Positions 1 to 7,624 of a stretch of DNA of 64,000 bases are shown one piece after another. The DNA is taken from contig NZ_CP025198.1 of assembly GCF_003325455.1 (NCBI RefSeq), positions 3,224,001 through 3,288,000 on the forward strand. The letters run 5' to 3'. The DNA is from Acidipropionibacterium virtanenii (GTDB lineage Bacteria > Actinomycetota > Actinomycetes > Propionibacteriales > Propionibacteriaceae). Under the pieces are notes generated by a model. That model ran no database searches. It saw only the letters and a list, made by a program, of their open reading frames with translations, and was not told the origin of the DNA. Numbering within the stretch: the first letter of the stretch is position 1; the number at the start of each line of letters is the position of its first letter. Position numbers and translations under genes: made by a program.

Positions 1-2825
1 GCCAGCAGGTCCTTGGCCAGGGGGCCGCCGAGTCTGGCCGGTACCCCGAGGACGCGGCGGGTCCAGTCGGCGTACCAGGACTGGGTGTCGGTGACCGGGT
101 CGAGCTCCATCCGGTTGCCGACGCCCCGGGAGCGCCCAGCATCCCAGGACCGGGCAGCTCCGCCGCCGACGTAGGGGAATCCGGGTGTGGCACGCCCGGC
201 GGGGAAGGCCGGCATGCCCTCTCCGCGGGGGCGTCCGCCCCACAGGTAGAAGCGACGCCCGTCGTTCTCGATGAACTTCTTGAACCAGGGGTGATCGATG
301 GCCCCCTGGGTACGCATCCGCTCCAGGACGCCCCGCACCCACCGGATCTGGACGTCCTCGGGAGTGCTGGCTGCCATCGGATCGCCGAGCCGATCCTCGT
401 CGAACTCGGCCAGCACCTTGCGGGCGATGCCGCTCAGCGCTTCCGGCGTGGCCTCGACTGTGGCGGACGCTGATCCGGTGCGTTCCAGGGTGCGGCCGAA
501 ATGGCCGGAGAGGCCGAATTCGAGGATGGCGTCGAAGCGCAGACGTCGGCTCACCGTGCGGCGCACGGCGTCCGGGATGCCCGACCAGGTGGGCGACGTC
601 CAGAAGGCCTTGTTCTCCTCGCCGGCGAGCTCTGCAGGCAGGAGCCGGTAGCGGCGGAAGCGGTCGTCTCGGGCCAGTTCCAGCACGCGGGAGGTGAGTT
701 CGGGGAGGCTGAGGGACTCGTCCCCCAGAGCTTCGCGCAGCACCGCGCGCAGGGTGATGGCGTGGGACCGGGCGGAGATGAACCCGGCGTGGTGGGCGGC
801 GTCCTGGACGGAGTCGGCGAAGACCAGCGCCTTCTTCTCGCGAGGATCCAGCTCCTGGCTGCCGAACAGGTTGGACATGGTGACCGACAGCAGGGTGGCG
901 ACGGCCGATCCGAGGAAGCGGATCCCGTCGCGCTGGCCGCAGGAGGGGCAGACGTCGTTCTGGGAGTCCTCGCCGGCGTTCTCGCCGGTGAGCATGAGCA
1001 CCGGCAGGGTGAGGCCCTCGCGGTAGTCCTGCTCGGCGAGGTCGTCATCGTCGAGGCCGGGCGGCTGGGTGGAGAAATTCCTGCCTCGGGGCCTGAACCA
1101 GACAAGCTGGCGGCCGGCGCCGGGGTCCTGGCCGTCCTGTGCTGCTTCGGCCTCGTTGCGGGCGCTGATGAGAGCCCGGATCTTGTCGCTGTGGTTGGCG
1201 TGGTTGCGCCGGATGGCGTCGTCGCGGGCCGCCAGATCGGTGCCGGTGTTGGCGAGCTGCACCGCCCACCCGGAGCGCCCGCAGTGGCGGCAGTAGACGG
1301 CGGGGAACCAGTAGTGCTCCTCATCGGTCGGGTCATCGGCGTCGGTGGTGGGGGCGCCGTCGTCGGACCAGTGGTAGCGGACGCCGGTGGTGGCCTCGCG
1401 GTCGATGCGGGAGAGTTCGCGGATCCACAGGTGGGTCTCGGTGGAGACGACGTTGCGGTTAGGCAAGGCGCGCAGATGCGCCAGAGCGGAGACAAGATCC
1501 AGCAGGAATGCGACGCGGTCCCCGTGACCCTTGCTGCCCGATTCGCCGGGGAAGAGCTCGGGATCGTCGGCCAGGGCGTCGACGTGGGTGGCGTCGCGGG
1601 TGGCCGTAATGAGTTTCTGGACGAGGGGGTGGGCGCGGGCCAGGGCAAGAAGGCCGGCATGGTCGTCGGTCTTCGGACGGGCCGGGTCACGGTCCAGATC
1701 TGTGGGCTCGTACATCCGATTGAGGACGGCGTGACAAATGGCGGCGGAATCGTCGGCATTGTCGGCTGCGCGGTGGATATCGGTGGCGCCGCTGGTGGTG
1801 ACAGGAGCCGGCGCCAGGCCCATGGCGGCCACCTCGTCGGCGGCGCCGGTGGCCCATTCGTCGACATCCTGGCGGGACTCGGTGACCACGCAGGACTGGT
1901 CGAACTGTTCGCCGAAGATGGTGCTGGCGAAATCAACCATCTGAGCGCGACCGTCGTCGGAGCCCCCTCCGAGGGTGGCGGAGGTGCCGACGGGGGTGAC
2001 GTTGCCGAGCGGCCGGGTCCAGTTCTCGGGATGCGCCGAGTTGGCGCGCAGCGTCAGGCCGAGGCGCCGCAGGAGCATTGCGACGTCGGTGCCCTGGGCT
2101 CCGTCGTAGGTGTGGAACTCATCGAGAACGAGGTACTGCAGGCTGTCGGCCGATGAGGCCCAAATAGCTTGGTCGGCCTCGCGCAGGAGGAGCTGGTCAA
2201 GCATCTTGTAGTTGGTGAGCAGAATGTCGGGCGGGTCGGAGCGGATGACGCCGCGGTCGCCGATGAGACCGTCGGCGCTGACCCTGGTCCGCGAACTGTG
2301 TTCGCCGGTGTAGATGGCCGCGGTGACGCCGCCCCAGGGGTTCTCGCCGGGAGCGCTGATGAGCCGGGCGAGGCGCGAGGCCTGGTCGGTGGCCAGGGCA
2401 TTCATGGGGTAGAGGAACAGCGCTTTGACGCCACGCTGACCCGAACGGCGAGCCCGGGCGGCATGGTCGAGAACCGGGTAGGTGAAGGCCTCGGTCTTGC
2501 CGGATCCGGTGCCGGTGGTCACCAGGGTCGGGAGCGGACGCCGGTTCGCCGAGTTCAGGCGGGCGAAGGCGCGTGCCTGGTGGATGTAGGGATTGAAGTC
2601 AGGAGGCATCCACGCCAGCCCGTCGGCGGCGCGTCTGGGCGCCGCCTGGAAGGGCAGGCTGGTGCGGATGTAAGGCCCCTTGAACAGGCCGTTGACGGGG
2701 TCGTTGAGGAATGCTTCCAGCGCACTGCGGGCATCACCGTCGGCCAGGGCGAAGGTGGTGGTGAGGTACTCCAGCAGACTGTGCTGGAGGTTCCGGGCCT
2801 CGCGCGGTGGAAGCAGTTCGCTCAT
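1..2825 (-). CDS. Giant DEAD/DEAH-box helicase of a defence operon (partial, C-terminus off window)
   Basis: About 941 residues are visible, read leftward from an ATG at 2825; the 3' end lies beyond base 1. The frame shows Walker A TGTGSGKTE near residue 107, then LFLYPMNALATDQ, LTNYKMLD and a DEFH box (in DEFHTYDGAQGTD) near residue 235. Possible zinc ligands follow as CRHCG near 513 and CPSCG near 628, with KALVFADSVQDAAHHAGF just after. These belong to very large superfamily 2 helicases of defence islands, many ending in a DUF1998 domain (DruE-like). The start overlaps the methylase stop as ATGA, so translation is coupled. By position it would match DrmA of class 1 DISARM, but the YPMNAL and Cys-rich features look more DruE-like. 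DNA translocation or unwinding is inferred. DUF1998 itself cannot be seen here. Confidence 0.85.
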   Translation of the reverse strand, partial: MSELLPPREARNLQHSLLEYLTTTFALADGDARSALEAFLNDPVNGLFKGPYIRTSLPFQAAPRRAADGLAWMPPDFNPYIHQARAFARLNSANRRPLPTLVTTGTGSGKTEAFTYPVLDHAARARRSGQRGVKALFLYPMNALATDQASRLARLISAPGENPWGGVTAAIYTGEHSSRTRVSADGLIGDRGVIRSDPPDILLTNYKMLDQLLLREADQAIWASSADSLQYLVLDEFHTYDGAQGTDVAMLLRRLGLTLRANSAHPENWTRPLGNVTPVGTSATLGGGSDDGRAQMVDFASTIFGEQFDQSCVVTESRQDVDEWATGAADEVAAMGLAPAPVTTSGATDIHRAADNADDSAAICHAVLNRMYEPTDLDRDPARPKTDDHAGLLALARAHPLVQKLITATRDATHVDALADDPELFPGESGSKGHGDRVAFLLDLVSALAHLRALPNRNVVSTETHLWIRELSRIDREATTGVRYHWSDDGAPTTDADDPTDEEHYWFPAVYCRHCGRSGWAVQLANTGTDLAARDDAIRRNHANHSDKIRALISARNEAEAAQDGQDPGAGRQLVWFRPRGRNFSTQPPGLDDDDLAEQDYREGLTLPVLMLTGENAGEDSQNDVCPSCGQRDGIRFLGSAVATLLSVTMSNLFGSQELDPREKKALVFADSVQDAAHHAGFISARSHAITLRAVLREALGDESLSLPELTSRVLELARDDRFRRYRLLPAELAGEENKAFWTSPTWSGIPDAVRRTVSRRLRFDAILEFGLSGHFGRTLERTGSASATVEATPEALSGIARKVLAEFDEDRLGDPMAASTPEDVQIRWVRGVLERMRTQGAIDHPWFKKFIENDGRRFYLWGGRPRGEGMPAFPAGRATPGFPYVGGGAARSWDAGRSRGVGNRMELDPVTDTQSWYADWTRRVLGVPARLGGPLAKDLL

Positions 2826-5800
2826 GATCGATCCATCCCCGCCAGACGTCGTTCGAACTCGCGGTAGGCCCGGGTCATGTCTTCCTCGCGATCGTAGGTC
2901 CGGAATGGCAGGTCGTAGGTGTACTCGTAGCCCGAGGCGTTGGTCGCGGTGCGATCAGACCAGGACAGGTTGTCGCCCTTCTTCTTCCACGCCTGATAGA
3001 CGGTGTTGGGGATCACCCGGCCGTTCGCGTCGTAGATGTACTTCGTTGTGCTCTTCCCGTGGTCATAGTCGTAGAGGACCCCGAACTGGGTGCGGTAGAC
3101 CGTGCAGAGTTCTTCGGCGGGGATACCCAGCATGAGGGCCACGAGGGCATCGATCTCCACGAGCGCCTGGCGCCGGTCCGCATCACGGCGCAGCGGGGTG
3201 GCCATTGACCAGTCGGGTGCCCCCTCCCCGAGTGAGGCGTGCGTGTAGTCGGTGAAGGTCCAATGGTCAGTTTGGAAGGCTGGGTCCCAGCACTCGGCCC
3301 ACAGATCTGCGTACGCGTTCGTGAGGCAGTTGAGTCGCAGGGTCCGGAGAATCAGGGACGGGATGAGGACATGGTCAAGTGGCGGGAGAGGAAGGCGCTC
3401 GAAAGCGGCAGTTCTTATCGTGCTTTTTGGAACTGCACGTATAAGAAAATCAGAAAGAATCGACGACGCTGAGCCCACGCCGATAATTGACGATGCTCCT
3501 TCATCGCATGACGCGTCAAAAATACCATCGACGTGTGCAGAGCCGGGGGGGATCACGGCTGGAAGGAGTGTTCTCTCGCCAACATTATATGCCATTGCTC
3601 GCCATGCGACTCGATAGTGATTCCGTGCCGGATCCCCATTCCAATGAGTGTACGCATGATCATATCTCGCTAGATCGCCAGCAGGCTCATAAGCGGTTAC
3701 GGGGATAGCGTCGCCAACCAATCGCTCGAGATCAACAGATGACCAGTCTCGATTGTTCTTCATTTCCTTGTTTGGAATCTGGTAAAAAGGGTTCGATATA
3801 AACAGATGAGGACCCTGAAGAATAACATCGTCCCAACCCGCTGGCACACCCCACCCCTGGATGAAGTACCCTCTCGTACGGTCGTTCTTCTCGTGCCATC
3901 CCGGCGAGAACCGCAATCCAAGCGAACCGATGCGGTCTGCGTGAGCGAGCCTCGCCAGCACATCGGCGATGCCGCGGTTCACCGTGTACACCATCCGGGA
4001 GCGCCTCGCCGACGTCTCAGGGCTCTCCAGCAGATCACGCCAGATGGTCAGCGTCTCATCCGTGACCCGTTGAATACGGGACCGATGTGGTCGAGTGTCC
4101 CAATGGCCTTGGAACTTGAACCCCGGCTCATCCCCACCACCATTGTGGCGGTATGAATTCTCCACAGTGTTCGGCATGTAAATCGCTGTTGCTTGATCAA
4201 ACGACACCGATCTTCCGGGGGTTCCATAGACATTCACGCCAAATGTCTTTTCATTCTGAATCTCAAAGAGCTTCATCTCATTGATAAACTGCCAATGACG
4301 ACGGAGTCTAACATAACACTCATTACGTAGAGTTCCCGCCTTCTCGTCAGTGAAATGGGTGTCGAGATGAATAAGGGAACTTACCCCTCGGACCGACTCG
4401 TGTGCCCACACCTGCGACATGAAGCATCGGTACAGATCTGGCTGAAGACCTTCCAATACCGGATAATTTGTGGGATCCCCGACGAATCCGGACGTTCCTC
4501 CGATGTCCCCCACTCCGTCGGCGACGCTGTCGATCATTCCTTCGTGACTCAGTGTCAGCTCACGTCTGGAGTCTCGTGCCGCTTCTGATGGCTTGTGTTC
4601 GAGCATCCACCACGGATCTCCCTCCGCCAGCAGAGCATCCAAGTCGAGGATGGGCCTTACCCACGGAGGGTTTCCGAGCTGGAGGTCGAAGCCTCCCTTC
4701 CCGAAGACGGTGGCGAAGTCGAGCTGCCAGTGGAAGAAGCCCTGCTGGGCCGCGACGCGCTCGCACTCCCCTAGCCACGGATGCTCGGCGACCACATCCG
4801 ATACATGCGGCGCGGCTCCGGCACCGGCGAGTTCGAAGTTCTCCTGATCGGCGAGGCCTTCCCACTCGTTGGCCGGGGCCAGGCTCTCCGCCCCGCGCTC
4901 GGCAGCCTTGCGTGACCTGTTGCTCTGCGTCCCGAGGATCTGCTCGGCGACGGCCAGCCACTCGTCGAACTCAGGCGGCGTCACCGATGTCGTCAGAGGC
5001 CAGAACCACAGGGCACACCAGGCATCCATCACACGGCGCAGCCGCTGGTAGGCGCCGTCGGGATCGGACAGACTCTGCTCGATCTGCTCCCTGGTCACGT
5101 AGGTCTTGGGCGCGTTCTTCGGTTCCTGCCCCCAGAGCGGGATATCCCTGCGTGTCTGCTGCTTGGCGATGGTGAGGCGACGGTAGGCCATCGTCCACAG
5201 CTCTTCGACCTGGTAGCCGAGATCAATGAGCCGGTCCACCTCCTTCTTGGTGGGCTTTGCTGTGGCGCGGCGTCGCCAGGCCTTGATGGCCTTGACGGTG
5301 TCGGGAACGAGCTTCTTGGCCTCCTTGGACGCCGCGGTCGAGCCCCAGCCAGCAGCCGGCATGAGCCAATGCGGGATCCTCCCGGCGGCCTCGGTGAGCC
5401 CGTCTCGGTCGCCGTTGACGATGGCGTCAATATCAGTGAGCGCCACATCGGTGGGCGGCATCGTCAACCAGGACTTGCTCATGATCTGGTCGCGCCGGTA
5501 CACGGCTCGTCGGGCCCCGATCAATGAATTGCCGCGACGCAGGTGCAGGCCGAACCAGGGGGCCTGCAATCCCTTGGCCATCGACGACAGCCACAGAGTG
5601 ATCTCGGCGAATTCCACGGCGGTGGCGTTGAGATCCACCCCGTAGACCTGGTGCAGGGCGATGGAGGCCTTCACCTTCTGCAGTTCCTGCGGGTACTCCT
5701 CCGGGTCAATGCGCTCGCCCAGTTCGTTCTGTCTGCGTTCCAGATACTGTTCGGCGAGCTGGTTCACGGCCTCGATCGCGAATGCGCCCGAGCCCAGTGC

Positions 5801-7624
5801 GGGCTCGCAGATGGTGAGATCAAGGATCGTGTCGGCCGGCGTCGTCAGATCATCCTGATCCAGGAGCTCTTCCAGGGCCTGACCGACGGTGAACCGGGTG
5901 AGGACCTCCGGTGTGTAGTAGGAGGCCGACTGCTGACGCTCCCGGCCCGAGAGCCGGAAGACGAATTCGCCCTTGCTGTAGCGGCGCGGGACACGCTCGC
6001 CGGTGTCGGGATCGTCGACCATGACGAAGTCCTTCTCGGCGATGCTGTCGGCCCGGTCGATCGGCACCACCCAGGAGCCCTTACTCGGGTCGCCGTCGTG
6101 GGCCACCTCATACAGCTCCTCTGTGGCGAAGAACCCCGTGTAGCTCATGAGGCCCTCGTAGACGGCACCGAGCTGGTTGATACCGAGCTCCACGTAGGAG
6201 ATGAAGCCGCGTTCGCGTCCCTTCTTCTCCTTGGTGAGCAACAGCATCGCGAGCACCGTCTGGAGTGCCTCGTTGCCCAGGCCGACGTCGTCGATGAGCG
6301 CGGTGGCCTCGCGCTTGAAGAGGTCGGCGCGCAAGCTCTGGAACTCCAGGCCCTGGAGCTCGCCGGACTCGTCGTCGCCCTGAGCCTCATCGGTCTTGGC
6401 GGCGCCGGCGTCATGCCCGTGGTCGATGAGCCCGAAGAGCGTGCCGAGGGACTGGTAGATGTGTGTGCCCTGTTTGGAGCGCTGGCTGGTGAGCTTCACC
6501 TGGAGCAGGTCGCGCAGACGATCCACCGAGTAGCCCGCCTCATACTCGGGAGCGCCCACCGGCAGAATGCCGAGCTGTGGGGAGGCCTCGGCATAGAGCA
6601 GGAAGAGGATGCGGTAGAGGAATCGCAGGGCCTGGTTGGCCAGCCGCTGGGCCTGATCGTCGGTCAACGGATCCAGGTTCATTGTGCGGTGCCGGTTCAC
6701 CACCTCGTTGGCGATGACCTCGATGCTGGTGCGCACACCCTCGCGCAGATCGGCGGAGACGCCGACGGTGTGTTTCGTGGAATCCTCGAGGGTCTCGGAC
6801 CACCAGATTGTGCCATCCTGATCTGGCGCCAGGGATTCGGCGTCAATGCAGGTGATCGCCGTATCGAGTTCGCCGGCTCGCTTGGTGTCGTTGCGGTCCA
6901 GGACGGTCTGAAGGTCGATGCCCAGATAGCGGCCCTGCTGCCATCTGGCGGCCTCGGCGACGACGAGCCAGCGCCCGGCCATCACCAACGCGAACTCGGC
7001 GGGATCACCGTCGCGAGGCGTGAAGAGCTGAGAGAGGGTCTTGGAGACCGAGGTGAGCGGGTCGCTCTCGTCATCGGGGGTCCACTCCGACAGGAGTGTC
7101 GGGGCGCCTTTGAGGAAGAGGTCCTCCAGGGTCTGGACAGGGACGGCGTCGACGATCGCCAAGGGGAATTCGGACAGGCCGTGGGCGGCGTAGCGGCGGA
7201 CCGGGCTGTGAGATGTGGCTGAGGCGGCTGACGCTGGCGATGCGGAGGCGTCGTCGTGGTGGAATTCACCGGTCTCGTAGCCGAGCGCCGTGCGGAGATT
7301 CTCGTAAAGTTCGGCAGCCGTGCCGCGCAGGTCGTCGTCGATGAGCGCTGTCTGCGCGTCGCCATTGGTTCGTGTGGCCCCGTTGGTGAGGGCCTCGCCA
7401 CTGGTGGCATCCGGGTAGAGAGCGCTCATCGCGGCAAGAAGATCGCGCCGGGTGCTGGTGATGGCGGACTTGGAGGTGGGTTCCTCGGAGGCGTCCCAGG
7501 CCTTGCGGCGTTCGAGGACTCTCTTGTGGAAGGTCTCGTTGGAGGCGTCGGAGGTGAAGTAGTGCTCGCTGATCCAGTCCTCGACCACGCGGAGGGCGTC
7601 GCTGGAGGCCATCTCACTCACCAT
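2822..7624 (-). CDS. Eco57I/PglX-like N6-adenine DNA methyltransferase (DrmMI-like), 1600 aa
   Basis: A long N-terminal region precedes the methylase core. YYTPEVLTRF lies near residue 570, the SAM-binding motif I EPALGSGAF near 608, and the catalytic motif IV NPPW near 984. These define a gamma-type N6-adenine methyltransferase of the Eco57I/PglX kind. The predicted role is marking host DNA, or serving as the methylating arm of a DISARM- or BREX-like system. The start overlaps the SNF2 gene by 11 bp and the stop overlaps the giant helicase by 4 bp. The section from about 3400 to 4500 (residues about 1040-1400, after NPPW, where a target-recognition domain is expected) is visibly richer in A and T than the rest, suggesting a swapped specificity domain. 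A fused nuclease, as in true Eco57I, is not evident to me. Confidence 0.9.
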   Translation of the reverse strand: MVSEMASSDALRVVEDWISEHYFTSDASNETFHKRVLERRKAWDASEEPTSKSAITSTRRDLLAAMSALYPDATSGEALTNGATRTNGDAQTALIDDDLRGTAAELYENLRTALGYETGEFHHDDASASPASAASATSHSPVRRYAAHGLSEFPLAIVDAVPVQTLEDLFLKGAPTLLSEWTPDDESDPLTSVSKTLSQLFTPRDGDPAEFALVMAGRWLVVAEAARWQQGRYLGIDLQTVLDRNDTKRAGELDTAITCIDAESLAPDQDGTIWWSETLEDSTKHTVGVSADLREGVRTSIEVIANEVVNRHRTMNLDPLTDDQAQRLANQALRFLYRILFLLYAEASPQLGILPVGAPEYEAGYSVDRLRDLLQVKLTSQRSKQGTHIYQSLGTLFGLIDHGHDAGAAKTDEAQGDDESGELQGLEFQSLRADLFKREATALIDDVGLGNEALQTVLAMLLLTKEKKGRERGFISYVELGINQLGAVYEGLMSYTGFFATEELYEVAHDGDPSKGSWVVPIDRADSIAEKDFVMVDDPDTGERVPRRYSKGEFVFRLSGRERQQSASYYTPEVLTRFTVGQALEELLDQDDLTTPADTILDLTICEPALGSGAFAIEAVNQLAEQYLERRQNELGERIDPEEYPQELQKVKASIALHQVYGVDLNATAVEFAEITLWLSSMAKGLQAPWFGLHLRRGNSLIGARRAVYRRDQIMSKSWLTMPPTDVALTDIDAIVNGDRDGLTEAAGRIPHWLMPAAGWGSTAASKEAKKLVPDTVKAIKAWRRRATAKPTKKEVDRLIDLGYQVEELWTMAYRRLTIAKQQTRRDIPLWGQEPKNAPKTYVTREQIEQSLSDPDGAYQRLRRVMDAWCALWFWPLTTSVTPPEFDEWLAVAEQILGTQSNRSRKAAERGAESLAPANEWEGLADQENFELAGAGAAPHVSDVVAEHPWLGECERVAAQQGFFHWQLDFATVFGKGGFDLQLGNPPWVRPILDLDALLAEGDPWWMLEHKPSEAARDSRRELTLSHEGMIDSVADGVGDIGGTSGFVGDPTNYPVLEGLQPDLYRCFMSQVWAHESVRGVSSLIHLDTHFTDEKAGTLRNECYVRLRRHWQFINEMKLFEIQNEKTFGVNVYGTPGRSVSFDQATAIYMPNTVENSYRHNGGGDEPGFKFQGHWDTRPHRSRIQRVTDETLTIWRDLLESPETSARRSRMVYTVNRGIADVLARLAHADRIGSLGLRFSPGWHEKNDRTRGYFIQGWGVPAGWDDVILQGPHLFISNPFYQIPNKEMKNNRDWSSVDLERLVGDAIPVTAYEPAGDLARYDHAYTHWNGDPARNHYRVAWRAMAYNVGERTLLPAVIPPGSAHVDGIFDASCDEGASSIIGVGSASSILSDFLIRAVPKSTIRTAAFERLPLPPLDHVLIPSLILRTLRLNCLTNAYADLWAECWDPAFQTDHWTFTDYTHASLGEGAPDWSMATPLRRDADRRQALVEIDALVALMLGIPAEELCTVYRTQFGVLYDYDHGKSTTKYIYDANGRVIPNTVYQAWKKKGDNLSWSDRTATNASGYEYTYDLPFRTYDREEDMTRAYREFERRLAGMDRS

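Noticed and set aside
501-2156. Long plus-strand frame of 551 codons opposite the giant helicase
   Set aside because: It is the complement of a helicase frame with unmistakable motifs; its own translation is Gly/Val-rich with no domain. High GC produces such shadows across the window.
5543-7222. 559-codon plus-strand frame opposite the methylase
   Set aside because: Same shadow effect; no start signal, no motif, and the methylase frame carries YYTPE and GSGAF here.
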